Below, one piece after another: positions 40,481 through 49,766 of a stretch of 64,000 nucleotides of DNA; the first letter of the stretch is position 1, and every line of letters begins with the position of its first letter. The stretch spans positions 475,434 to 539,433 of the forward strand of contig OW569358.1 in assembly GCA_937625935.1 (NCBI GenBank), written 5' to 3'. A program made the position numbers and the translations under genes. This DNA is from Tetramitus jugosus. Its lineage: Eukaryota; Heterolobosea; Eutetramitea; Acrasida; Vahlkampfiidae. The notes beneath the pieces are model-generated. The model was given only the letters and a program-made list of their open reading frames with translations. It was not told the DNA's origin and ran no database searches.

Positions 40481-43450
40481 ATGATGGCTTCGACACCATT
40501 GACCAATAACAACACAAATGCTCCTTCCTCGAGTGTCTCCACTCAAATTAAATACACGTTTCCCAGTACTCTATTCCAATTGGAGCAATTTGAGGACTAC
40601 AATGAACGTGATTTTTTGGAGAGCTTAACCTATCGAATGCTCAATGAAGCTCAAAAGGGCAACGAGGAAACACAAGCCGAATATTGTAAAGTATTTGAAG
40701 AGATGTTTAGTCGGAGTATTGTTGAACTAGAGCGATTGATGGACACTGTGAACAAGAGAACAAGTGATTTGATTGAAGCAACGGAGCAGCACACTGCGAA
40801 TCATGAGAGTGCCATGAATGAGTTGAATAGTGAGCTAGAGGTGGTAACCGATGTGTTTAAGAACCTTGAGGAGTGCATTGGAAAGGTTGGAAACACAACG
40901 GTTCAAATCGGTAACACACTGGAGAGTGTGGACAGACAAAAGAAGAGAGCAATGGAGGCGAAAAAGTTGATGGAGTATTTTGAAGAGTTTAATCGTTATG
41001 AACCGGAGCAGTATGTCTCTACGATACTTCCAAAGAGAAAAATGAAGCATTCCATGTTTCATAATCGAAACCATCAGCATGCTGCTGCTCGTATCTTGCA
41101 ACAGTTGAATTCGATTGCAAAGGATCTGGACAAAATTAAACACTGCGAAAATGGTGTGATCAATATCGAATACTATAATTCAATTTTGTTGCGCGTGCTA
41201 TCTCGAAATTTGGTGCTTTCCATTGATCAATTGAGTGCGAATAGAAAGTTGGCAATATCGGACATGAAGATGAGAGCCAAGATACTGTTTGATATCAAAG
41301 AAAATCAACGCTGTATAGATTTGTATGTGAATGATAGATTCTATCGATTCCTGCAAATTTCGATTCAGTATGAGAAGGATGAAATATTTGAGCAAATGTA
41401 CTTTCCTGTGACCTCCATTGATAGTGATAGTGATTCCGATTCTGATTCGTTGGACTCTGACGATGATTCTGATTCTGATGACGACAGCAAGGACTCGGAT
41501 AAGTCGAGCGACGATGACAGTGATACTGGTTCGAGTTCAAAGAAGAACAAGAAAAAGGACAAGAAAGCAAAAGAGAAGAAATCAAAGAAGGCTGACGATG
41601 ATAGTGATTCAAATGAAGATGACTCTGAGAATAGTGACTCCCAGGCAACAGCCAAGCACTATAGCAGTTCGGAAGAAGGCTCAGACTCTGAAGGCACAAA
41701 AGACTCTGACAGTGATGGCGATGATGAGTCCGATAAAAGTCAAAAGAAGAAAAAGAAGAGCGGTAAGCATAAGAAGTCTGATTCAAAGGATCAAACAGGA
41801 AAGAAGGACGCAAATCTTGACGAGTCTTCTGACCAAGAAGATGAAAAGACTGGAGACGACGATAACGAGATGGAATCTCTATCTAAAGAGGAGAGAGAGC
41901 GAATTCGATTGGAATCAAATAAGGAAAAAGTTAGTAATGCCGTCTCGCAGATTGTTTCCTCGGTGAAACAGCTCAAGGAGTTTTCGACCCTGTTAACCAA
42001 GATTGAAAAGTTCTGTCGAGATGAGTACACCATTATCGAGCAAGTGTTCGACAGTCAAGCGAAAGAAGTTCTCACGAGGTTATTACAAAAGATAATTGAT
42101 GAAATTGTCAAAGCAGTTGTGGATCATATGTTGTTGGAAGCTGCCAAAGACGAACTGATTCAATATTTGACTACCTTTGAACAGATGTACTCTGACTGTT
42201 TAAAGTTTGTGGACCGTCTCTCAAGGCAGAGTGGAAGCAATGATCTCCCAGTGACCGATGTTCAAGTGATCAACCTGCTTGAGCCAGTTTTCAAGGGTAA
42301 CAAGGATGCTTATGCCCAGTTTGAAATCAAATATCTGGAGACGACGTACAGACAAATCATGCAAGAAGTGAAGGAGGAGGAGAATAGAAAGCTTGAAAAA
42401 CTTGCTGAAAAGAAACAACAAAAGGGTCTTTTCAGTGGTTGGCGTCAAAAGGCTGATTTAGGAGCACTACTCGCTACCTTACAAAATAATCCAGAAAAGA
42501 ATCAAAAGAATGTTCCGGATGAATTCCCTGACTTGAGTCTTCTGTCTGTTGTAGAATTAATCAAGGAGAATGATTGGGCCACGAATAGGTGCAAGAAGTT
42601 GTCAAACAAGAAAGATTTGCCATCTAACATTTATGAGATATTCAAGACCCTTGTGGAGAATGTCGAAGAATATGTTGATCGTGGATTGGACTTTGCTCTG
42701 TCAACTGTTGAGGTACACAATCCAAAGAATCCACCTATGCCATACTTTTACAAGACGTTGCAAATCGCAAACTCCGTGTTGCAGAACCTTCAGCGTCATT
42801 TGGAACAAAATATCATTCCGCTTGTGTCAGTGGATCTCAATATCCAACTCAATTGTCTGAAACGTAAGGACAGTATGTTTAGCAAGCTCGAAATCAAGGT
42901 TGCTCTGGGACTAGAGCTGAACTTGAAGAGTATATTGGATCACGTGAGCTTCCTATTAGAGACTGAGCAGAAGAGAACTGATTATAAGCCAAAGGAGACC
43001 AATTTGCTAAACATTTATGTGGACAATAATCCAACGATAGCGTGTGTGAAGGTGTGCCAATTCCTGGAGAGTCAACTCAATCTCATACAAGAGTCTCTGT
43101 ATGGAAGTAATCGAGAGTTCTTCTTGACTGAACTGGGACTACAGTTGTATCAAGTACTCACCAATTCGCTGAAGGACTATCATATCAGTCACACTGGTGC
43201 CATCAAATTTATGAGAGATCTTGCTGAGTATCAACGTATTGTTCGCAAGTTCGATGTTTCAATTGTGGATGACAAGTTCGACTTATTGAGAGAGGTTGCG
43301 AGCTTGTTCCTTGTGGCACCTCAAAACATCGAGAACGTGATCGAGCAAATGGATAGGAGAAAAATCAGTAGAGACGAGCTGTCAACATTTGTTAAAATGA
43401 GAGCAGACTACAAGACTGAACTAGCAAAGAAGAACCTCTTTGGTGAGTGA
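40481..43450 (+). CDS. Exocyst subunit Sec10 (EXOC5) with large acidic insert
   Basis: A 989-residue protein; start taken at ATG 40481. Sec10 is one of eight exocyst subunits that tether secretory vesicles to the plasma membrane. Family hallmarks in the N-terminal half include FEEMFSRSIVELERLMDTV, then LEVVTDVFKNLEECIGKVGN followed by QIGNTLESVDRQKKRAMEAK and LMEYFEEFN. The C-terminal half keeps the helical Sec10 fold (LLSVVELIKENDWATNRCKK, then GAIKFMRDLAEYQRIVRKF and FVKMRADYKTELAK). Residues ~313-465 are a Ser/Asp and Lys-rich insertion splitting the two halves, with many SD/SDSD casein-kinase-II-like sites; it explains most of the length above the usual 700-850. A Rac gene, known to regulate exocyst in other organisms, starts 267 bases away, divergently. 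Confidence 0.87.
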   Translation: MMASTPLTNNNTNAPSSSVSTQIKYTFPSTLFQLEQFEDYNERDFLESLTYRMLNEAQKGNEETQAEYCKVFEEMFSRSIVELERLMDTVNKRTSDLIEATEQHTANHESAMNELNSELEVVTDVFKNLEECIGKVGNTTVQIGNTLESVDRQKKRAMEAKKLMEYFEEFNRYEPEQYVSTILPKRKMKHSMFHNRNHQHAAARILQQLNSIAKDLDKIKHCENGVINIEYYNSILLRVLSRNLVLSIDQLSANRKLAISDMKMRAKILFDIKENQRCIDLYVNDRFYRFLQISIQYEKDEIFEQMYFPVTSIDSDSDSDSDSLDSDDDSDSDDDSKDSDKSSDDDSDTGSSSKKNKKKDKKAKEKKSKKADDDSDSNEDDSENSDSQATAKHYSSSEEGSDSEGTKDSDSDGDDESDKSQKKKKKSGKHKKSDSKDQTGKKDANLDESSDQEDEKTGDDDNEMESLSKEERERIRLESNKEKVSNAVSQIVSSVKQLKEFSTLLTKIEKFCRDEYTIIEQVFDSQAKEVLTRLLQKIIDEIVKAVVDHMLLEAAKDELIQYLTTFEQMYSDCLKFVDRLSRQSGSNDLPVTDVQVINLLEPVFKGNKDAYAQFEIKYLETTYRQIMQEVKEEENRKLEKLAEKKQQKGLFSGWRQKADLGALLATLQNNPEKNQKNVPDEFPDLSLLSVVELIKENDWATNRCKKLSNKKDLPSNIYEIFKTLVENVEEYVDRGLDFALSTVEVHNPKNPPMPYFYKTLQIANSVLQNLQRHLEQNIIPLVSVDLNIQLNCLKRKDSMFSKLEIKVALGLELNLKSILDHVSFLLETEQKRTDYKPKETNLLNIYVDNNPTIACVKVCQFLESQLNLIQESLYGSNREFFLTELGLQLYQVLTNSLKDYHISHTGAIKFMRDLAEYQRIVRKFDVSIVDDKFDLLREVASLFLVAPQNIENVIEQMDRRKISRDELSTFVKMRADYKTELAKKNLFGE

Positions 43451-43483
43451 ACTCAATTGTATAATCAGTATAAACATAACCAG

Positions 43484-45796
43484 TTATTTATTATGTCGCT
43501 CAAATTCCTTCAAGAAATAGCGAGGATCAGGCTCCTCACCTAGCAATTCTTGAATAAGTTTGCTTTCTTTCACTGTTCCTCCATACGATAGGGCTCGTTT
43601 TAGTGGCTCTGCTGCTGTTGAGTTAACTGGATCTTCTAATCCAGCAAAGAACTTGTACCACAAATGATCGCTCGATATCCTAGAATATAGATAAGAATAG
43701 TAGGATGCGCCATAATTGACCATGTGCATTAAGTTTCCATGATACGAAACAGGGAAATAAGAATCGAGTTCATTGCCTTCAGTGATTGATGCGCTGTGGT
43801 ATTGCTCGCGTACCTTGTACAACAGTTCGGATGTACTCTTCAATCCTTTGTGTTCGTTCAGATGGAGAGAGATGTCCACCATGGCAAACACAATTTGATC
43901 TTGAGTTTCAAGACCCCGAAACATATTTTCTCTCTCCAGATATGAATTGAATAATTCTTCTGGTAGTACCTCTTGTGTGTTCTTGTGTTTTGCAAATGTC
44001 TTGAGCACGCGATAATCATTTGCGAAATGTTCCATGAACTGAGAAGGTACCTCTGCCCAATCGATGCTGACTCTTGTGCCAGATAGGTTTTGGTAGGGTG
44101 TCTGGGCAAACATTACGTGCATTGCATGACCTAACTCGTGAAACAATGACTTGAGATCATTCATCGTATAATAATCGTCTCTGACATTCAATGACACTAC
44201 TGAGATTGGTTTTTGATTGATGGACGTCTTTGAACCTTGACATGAAAAGTTACCACTATCCACAACCTTGTATGGTGCGTACTTCAAATCAAGATAGATT
44301 CTACCAATATAATCGCCAGACTGTTCATCATATATCTCGAGCTTAGAGATTGGACGGTTCCATGATTCGTGAGGCTCCAACGGCGTATCACAAATCTTGA
44401 CTCTAAATAATCGCTCGCAAATGTCCAGTGCTCCTCTGACACATTGATCCGAGTGTAAATAATAACGAATCGTTGACAACTTTCCCAAACGATCCTGTTT
44501 TGATTGATAGTTATGAATGTACGTATCAACATCCCATGCGTAAATGTTCTTTCCCTGATTTGGTCCTTCAAGTGCCATCTTTTCTCTTCTCAAAACTTCA
44601 ATCTCCTCCTCCACTTTTGGTTTGATTTGCGCCGATAAATCATGCAAAAAGTGCTTCACCTTCTCTGGTGAACCAATGATGAAAGATTGGAGATTGTGAT
44701 GCGCAAAACTCGTCTGTTTCAACAACTCGGCCAATTGTTGTCTCGCCTCCAACAACTTATCCAACAGGGCCAACGCCTTTGAGTTTGCACTATGATTAAA
44801 AATATAACGCATTTTTCTGTCATTGGACAACAGATTCTTGCTCTTCAAATCATCCAACTTGTGTCTCGGAATGTGATCTAGTCCCCGTGCCTCTTCATTC
44901 CGATTATGTTTACTCTGATTGAGACAATGACCAAACTCGTACCCGTACTGATCAATCAATGCACTTGTTTCAATCAATTTTTGCTTAGTTTCCTCCAACA
45001 ATTCCTCTTCATTGATACTCAATTCGTCATCATCATCATCATCATCTTCACCATTCTTCTGCTTCTTCTTCTTACCTACACTGCCATACTTTTCCATATC
45101 TTTGGCCAACACTTCCAAACAATGTTTTTGTAAACTAGTTAAAACGATTCTTTGTTGGTCGTTTCTTGTCGTTTCTTGTTCCACCAATTTGAGCAGAGAA
45201 TGAATGGTAGTGTTATTGTTCAACTCGTGCAACAACAATCCAATTTGCATCTTTGATTCATGGGCAGCAGTCTTGAAATCGGAATTTTGATGCGAACAAA
45301 TAATAAATTCCAAGTAGTCTAAACAGAGACACAACTGATTGTCAATAATGAGAATTGCGTCATTGGACGTCATTTGATACTGTTGTTTTTCTTGTTGTTG
45401 ACTAAATTTTTGATAGAGAGATTCAATGTATTGCACGAGTAATTCAATGTTTTGTCTCGTTTGTTGAACCATGTGAGAAAAGTGACTTGGTTCATAAACG
45501 TTGATCATTCCTGCAATTCCAACAATAACGTTATTGTTAACATGATCGTTTGTTTTTGGTTGTAAGAGTGGATGCAAGTGAATCGATGGAATAAATGTGT
45601 TGTGTGATTTTTGTTGTTGTTGTTGTTGTTGTTGAAGTGAAGGTTTGATCAGTGAATGAAAGTGGTTGTTGTGATTGAGACATTGGATGTGATGATGATG
45701 ATGGTTGTTGTTGTTGTTGTTGATTCGATTGTGGATCAATGAAACTTGTCTCAAAGTTTGTCGTTGTCCATACACTCTTAGTATTTGTTTGTGCAT
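43484..45796 (-). CDS. M3-family metallopeptidase, mitochondrial intermediate peptidase-like
   Basis: A 770-residue thimet-type peptidase. The zinc site is intact: FHELGHAMHVMFAQT near residue 550 (HExxH) with the third ligand Glu about 25 residues on. Other M3 signatures are IYLDLKYAPYKVVDSGNFSC, DWAEVPSQFMEHFANDYRVL and a C-terminal YSYLYSRISSDHLWYKFF. Mitochondrial intermediate peptidase removes an octapeptide from imported precursors after the main processing peptidase. The N terminus (MHKQILRVYGQRQTLRQVSL) is basic, lacks acids and fits a mitochondrial targeting peptide, which favours MIPEP over cytosolic thimet oligopeptidase. His and Asn runs and Gln repeats follow it. An acidic insert (DDDDDDELSINEEELLEE) lies near residue 255. 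Convergent with Sec10, 33 bases between stops. Confidence 0.86.
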   Translation of the reverse strand: MHKQILRVYGQRQTLRQVSLIHNRINNNNNNHHHHHIQCLNHNNHFHSLIKPSLQQQQQQQQKSHNTFIPSIHLHPLLQPKTNDHVNNNVIVGIAGMINVYEPSHFSHMVQQTRQNIELLVQYIESLYQKFSQQQEKQQYQMTSNDAILIIDNQLCLCLDYLEFIICSHQNSDFKTAAHESKMQIGLLLHELNNNTTIHSLLKLVEQETTRNDQQRIVLTSLQKHCLEVLAKDMEKYGSVGKKKKQKNGEDDDDDDDELSINEEELLEETKQKLIETSALIDQYGYEFGHCLNQSKHNRNEEARGLDHIPRHKLDDLKSKNLLSNDRKMRYIFNHSANSKALALLDKLLEARQQLAELLKQTSFAHHNLQSFIIGSPEKVKHFLHDLSAQIKPKVEEEIEVLRREKMALEGPNQGKNIYAWDVDTYIHNYQSKQDRLGKLSTIRYYLHSDQCVRGALDICERLFRVKICDTPLEPHESWNRPISKLEIYDEQSGDYIGRIYLDLKYAPYKVVDSGNFSCQGSKTSINQKPISVVSLNVRDDYYTMNDLKSLFHELGHAMHVMFAQTPYQNLSGTRVSIDWAEVPSQFMEHFANDYRVLKTFAKHKNTQEVLPEELFNSYLERENMFRGLETQDQIVFAMVDISLHLNEHKGLKSTSELLYKVREQYHSASITEGNELDSYFPVSYHGNLMHMVNYGASYYSYLYSRISSDHLWYKFFAGLEDPVNSTAAEPLKRALSYGGTVKESKLIQELLGEEPDPRYFLKEFERHNK

Positions 45797-45879
45797 TTTT
45801 TTTCGATTTTGGTTTGTTGGAGGGAAAGAGGAAAATCATTCCAAGATCATAACATGTTTTGTAATTCATTGATTTTTTA

Positions 45880-47520
45880 TTAATGTCTCCAGATCTTGAG
45901 GACACGATCCTTGCCACCACTGGCAACTCTTTGGCCATCAGGTGACCAATCCACAGCATACACCTCATCAAAGTGACCCGGTAGATCATTCATCAACTTT
46001 TTTGTTTGAACGTTCCAAACCTTGGCAGTGGAGTCCTTGCTGGCAGAGACCAACAGTCTGGAATCACCGGACCAACACACTTGATACACTGCTCCTACGT
46101 GACCACGCAGAGCAGACAAAAATTTTCCAGTTACAGCGTCCCACAATCGAACAGACTTGTCAAAGGAACAACTGGCAATCAGACGACCATCAGGTGAGAA
46201 ACTGACTTGACTCACGACACCTTGATGTCCTGTGAGTCTAGCAATTGGTTTCGTAGATTTCTCAGGCTCCCAAATAATGAGTGTGTTATCATCGCTACCA
46301 GTCACGAGACGCACAGGGTTCTGTCCAATGGTAGTATTGTATGTCTCTACTGCCTTCTTTTGTAATTTTGCACGGTACTTGACTTCCTCTTCTTCGTTTT
46401 CAAAAATGGGCAAAGCTTCACAATTCTCATCAAAACATCCTCTGCGCAACACGTACTCTGTACTCAAACTCATCGTATTGACCCAATGACCATGACCATG
46501 CAAAATCTGGTGACATTGTCTCTGTTGCATGTTCCACACACGCACAGTACAGTCTTGAGATGTGCTGTACAACAAGTCATTCAATCCCCATTTGACACCA
46601 GTGACGCCCTTTGCGTGACCAGACAGTGTAAACTCTAGAGTACATCGTGTCGTGTCCCAAACCTTGATCGTCTCATCCTTTGAAGCACTGGCCAATCGAT
46701 TGCACTTGGTGTTGGTGTGGAACGGCTCCCATGAGAGAGCAGTGATCCATTTGGAGTGTCCCTTGAGTGGCTTTCTCAGTTTCTTTCCACTGCCTCCTTG
46801 CCACAACTTGATCAAATTGTCGCGGCCTCCACTGGCAATCAGCTTGGCATCAGGTGACCATGCGACACAAAACACCCAATTCGTATGACCCTCCAATGTG
46901 TGCTGAGGCATCTCAGTGTTCAAATCCCAGACACGTACAGTGCAATCACCGGATCCACTGGCCAATTGTTGACCATCTGGACTAAAGTGAACAGACAATA
47001 CAGCTTCACTGTGACCGGGCAGTGTAGCTGTACAACGAGAAACAGCTCTCACTCGGAACAGTGCCTGAGGATGAAACACAATTTGAAGTGGAGCATCCTG
47101 TGTACTCACAAAATCAATCTTTTCCTTTTCAATCTTCTTGTCCAACACTTGCTTCGCCTCTGTTTTGGCCAATTGAGCCTTCAGTGTCTTCATTAGCGTG
47201 TCACGAATATTTCCTGTAATCTGTTCACCAGAATCCTTCAAATAAAACAAGTAGGGAACAGTGCTGTCATGATCATTGACTTGAAAGTGTTCACTGTTCA
47301 ATAGTTCATTCAGTTGTTGATGTGAGAAATTGGCGTCCACTTCGAGTGTGGGTCCCACTTTGGAGTTTGAGCCATCACCAGAGATGAGTTCAATAAAATA
47401 CTTTTTTTCTTGTGCAATGGGCATGGCTTCCTCTGTTTCACCATACTTTTCAGCTCGAATCTTCTTTAGTGCATCAGCCTTTTCAGCAGCTGAGCGCTTT
47501 CGTTTCATTTGACTCTTCAT
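45880..47520 (-). CDS. Notchless/Rsa4 WD40 ribosome-assembly protein
   Basis: A 546-residue protein. Residues ~45-120 form the N-terminal NLE (ubiquitin-like) domain (FSHQQLNELLNSE), and residues ~160-546 make the eight-bladed WD40 propeller with canonical blades such as HSEAVLSVHFSPDGQQLASG, HTNWVFCVAWSPDAKLIASG and HQGVVSQVSFSPDGRLIASC. The diagnostic interruption between blades, ending in YVLRRGCFDEN and then RAKLQKKAVETYN, is specific to the Notchless/Rsa4 family. Rsa4 sits on pre-60S particles in the nucleolus; its N-terminal domain is pulled by the AAA ATPase Rea1/Midasin for release. The N terminus is basic (KSQMKRKRSAAEKADALKK), a likely nuclear signal. Confidence 0.95.
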   Translation of the reverse strand: MKSQMKRKRSAAEKADALKKIRAEKYGETEEAMPIAQEKKYFIELISGDGSNSKVGPTLEVDANFSHQQLNELLNSEHFQVNDHDSTVPYLFYLKDSGEQITGNIRDTLMKTLKAQLAKTEAKQVLDKKIEKEKIDFVSTQDAPLQIVFHPQALFRVRAVSRCTATLPGHSEAVLSVHFSPDGQQLASGSGDCTVRVWDLNTEMPQHTLEGHTNWVFCVAWSPDAKLIASGGRDNLIKLWQGGSGKKLRKPLKGHSKWITALSWEPFHTNTKCNRLASASKDETIKVWDTTRCTLEFTLSGHAKGVTGVKWGLNDLLYSTSQDCTVRVWNMQQRQCHQILHGHGHWVNTMSLSTEYVLRRGCFDENCEALPIFENEEEEVKYRAKLQKKAVETYNTTIGQNPVRLVTGSDDNTLIIWEPEKSTKPIARLTGHQGVVSQVSFSPDGRLIASCSFDKSVRLWDAVTGKFLSALRGHVGAVYQVCWSGDSRLLVSASKDSTAKVWNVQTKKLMNDLPGHFDEVYAVDWSPDGQRVASGGKDRVLKIWRH

Positions 47521-47679
47521 TTTGTTGGTTTGGTTGTTGTGGTTGGTGGGTGTTGTTGTGTGTTGGTGGTTGTGTTTGTCTAGGAGTCAATGTGTTGTGT
47601 GCTTTTTCACATGTGAAACTTGAAGAAAAAACCTTCTTGAATTTGATTGAACCTCAATATCGGAATAATGACTGTTGTT

Positions 47680-49662
47680 TTACGACGAAAATTGGTTCGA
47701 GTGGTAACTCTTGTGTATGGCCAGATCCCATCGCTTGAGCTCCAGTTCTCTCTGTTGCTGAGACATTTTACTCTCATAGATGGTTTCTTCTTCCATACTG
47801 ACTGGTGGAATTTGGTCAATGGATTGATAGATGCCTCTGCCGATCGCGGCACAGATTGCTGCACCCACAGCGGTTGTTTCAATGTAGCGTGGTCGAATGA
47901 CCGGCACACCGAGCAAGTCTGCTTGACTCTGCAAGACGATATTGTTATTGCTCATACCACCATCTACGTAGAGTTGAGAGAGCGATACACCAGAGTCCTT
48001 GTGCATTGCTTCAAGGACTTCTTGCGTTTGATGACTGACAGCTTCGAGCATTGCACGACAAATGTGAGCTCGTGTACTGTACTGTGTCAATCCAACAATT
48101 GTTCCACGTGCATCGGCTCTCCAATATGGAGCAAATAGACCAGAGAAAGCTGGAATAAAGTACACGCCGCCCGTGTTTTCAACCGTGCTTGCAAGCGCTT
48201 CGCTCTCAGCCAAGTCACGAATGATGCCCATTTTATCCTTGAGCCATTGAACACCGGATCCAGCAACAGCTACAGAACCCTCCAAAGCATACACGACGCG
48301 CTCGTCTGCTCCCAATTGATAACCAGCAGTCGTCAACAATCCATGAGTGGAATACACAGGTGTAGTTCCAGTGTTCATCAATACAAAGCAACCTGTTCCA
48401 TATGTACTCTTGGCTTCTCCTACCTTGAAGCATCTTTGACCAATAACGGCTGATTGTTGATCGCCTACACAACCTGAAATTACTGTATCAAACTTTTTTC
48501 CATTGCCCAGATCAATCGATATATTGCCAAATAATTCAGCATTGCTCTTGATGGTTGGTAGCTTGATGGAATCGTCCAATGGTATGTTAAACACATATTT
48601 CAACTTATCGTCCCATTCTAGTGTCTCCAAATTCATGAGCATTGTTCGGCTCGCATTGGTTACATCGGTGACATGCTTACCACCATTGACACCACCCGTG
48701 AGATTCCAAATCAGCCACGTATCAATCGTTCCGAACATGCATCTATGTTGTTTCATTGCCTCCTTCACACTATCTACATTCTCAATCATCCATCTCAACT
48801 TTGTGGCACTAAAATAGGTGGACACTGGCAAACCACATTGTTTCTGTAGAAAATTGTGTTCAGCCAATGATTTTTTAGCCATAATTTCATCCAAATCTTC
48901 ACAATCATTATCAGTAGCAACAGTATTTTCAGAGTCGGATTTTGATCCATTTCCCTGTGGTTGTTCTTCCTGACTGCTACTACTAGGTACATTTTCGTGT
49001 ATGATCCGATCGACCAAATCACTCGTTCTCATATCGTTCCAAACAATAGCCCTATACAGTGGTTCACCTGTTTCACTGTCCCACACAACTGTTGTTTCTC
49101 TCTGATTCGTAATACCAATCGCAGTCAACTCAAACTCTTTGTCAACAAAGATTTGTGATGCCTTCTCCAGTGCTCCCACCATACAAAGCTTTGATTTTTC
49201 CAAAATTTCCATCGGTTCATGCTCTGACCAACCAGGCTCCGGATGATACTGTTTGTGTTCCATTTGATGACTAGTGACTTCACGTAGAGTCTCTGCATCG
49301 AATAATATGAATCTAGTACTTGTAGTTCCTTGGTCCAGTGCACCAATGAGACGTATCGTACTATTTATTGTTGTTGGTGGTGTTGTCATTGTTGACATTC
49401 GCGATTTTGTTACTCTGTTGTGATTGTGGGTCGTTGTTGGTTTTTGAGGGGTGAATGTCCGCTCGAGCGGGCAACGAGAAAGGAAGAATCGATCAGCTTT
49501 GTTGTTGAATGTGAGGTTGAACGAACGCTTCTGCTGCTGAGTGATCGTGACCATGGATGACATCATTGTTTGTGCAAAACAATGGGTGTGCAATGCAGAT
49601 AATCTGCTGTTGTAAAGTGCCCTTGAGCTTTTGGATCTCTGCAGGAGGAAGGATGCCTTCAT
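47680..49662 (-). CDS. Glycerol kinase with N-terminal extension
   Basis: A 660-residue FGGY-family kinase making glycerol 3-phosphate from glycerol and ATP. Core motifs: the phosphate-binding DQGTTSTR at 110-117, then TNQRETTVVWDSETGEPLYR, IDTWLIWNLTGG, ISGCVGDQQSAVIGQ with the catalytic Asp, TYGTGCFVLMNTG, and APYWRADARGTIVGLT. A usual enzyme is ~500-530 residues. The extra length is a ~105-residue N-terminal extension, basic and Ser/Thr/Gln-rich with few acids, which may be a mitochondrial or other targeting sequence, and a ~45-residue Ser/Glu/Asp-rich insert near residues 215-260 inside the first domain. ATG codons at residues 33-34, 37 and 89 could give a shorter cytosolic form. Function is firm; location is inferred. 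Confidence 0.93.
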   Translation of the reverse strand: MKASFLLQRSKSSRALYNSRLSALHTHCFAQTMMSSMVTITQQQKRSFNLTFNNKADRFFLSRCPLERTFTPQKPTTTHNHNRVTKSRMSTMTTPPTTINSTIRLIGALDQGTTSTRFILFDAETLREVTSHQMEHKQYHPEPGWSEHEPMEILEKSKLCMVGALEKASQIFVDKEFELTAIGITNQRETTVVWDSETGEPLYRAIVWNDMRTSDLVDRIIHENVPSSSSQEEQPQGNGSKSDSENTVATDNDCEDLDEIMAKKSLAEHNFLQKQCGLPVSTYFSATKLRWMIENVDSVKEAMKQHRCMFGTIDTWLIWNLTGGVNGGKHVTDVTNASRTMLMNLETLEWDDKLKYVFNIPLDDSIKLPTIKSNAELFGNISIDLGNGKKFDTVISGCVGDQQSAVIGQRCFKVGEAKSTYGTGCFVLMNTGTTPVYSTHGLLTTAGYQLGADERVVYALEGSVAVAGSGVQWLKDKMGIIRDLAESEALASTVENTGGVYFIPAFSGLFAPYWRADARGTIVGLTQYSTRAHICRAMLEAVSHQTQEVLEAMHKDSGVSLSQLYVDGGMSNNNIVLQSQADLLGVPVIRPRYIETTAVGAAICAAIGRGIYQSIDQIPPVSMEEETIYESKMSQQQRELELKRWDLAIHKSYHSNQFSS

Positions 49663-49766
49663 GATATGATTCTCTGTGGTTTTGTGCGGTCGGGATTTTT
49701 GAACTTTTTGACTGGTGCCATGCTCCTGTTGATGTTTTTAGTGGCCAACAAAGAAACGCAGCAACA

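Noticed and set aside
41295-41966. Frames in both strands over the Sec10 acidic insert
   Set aside because: Shadows of the Asp/Ser repeat DNA; the Sec10 frame continues through.
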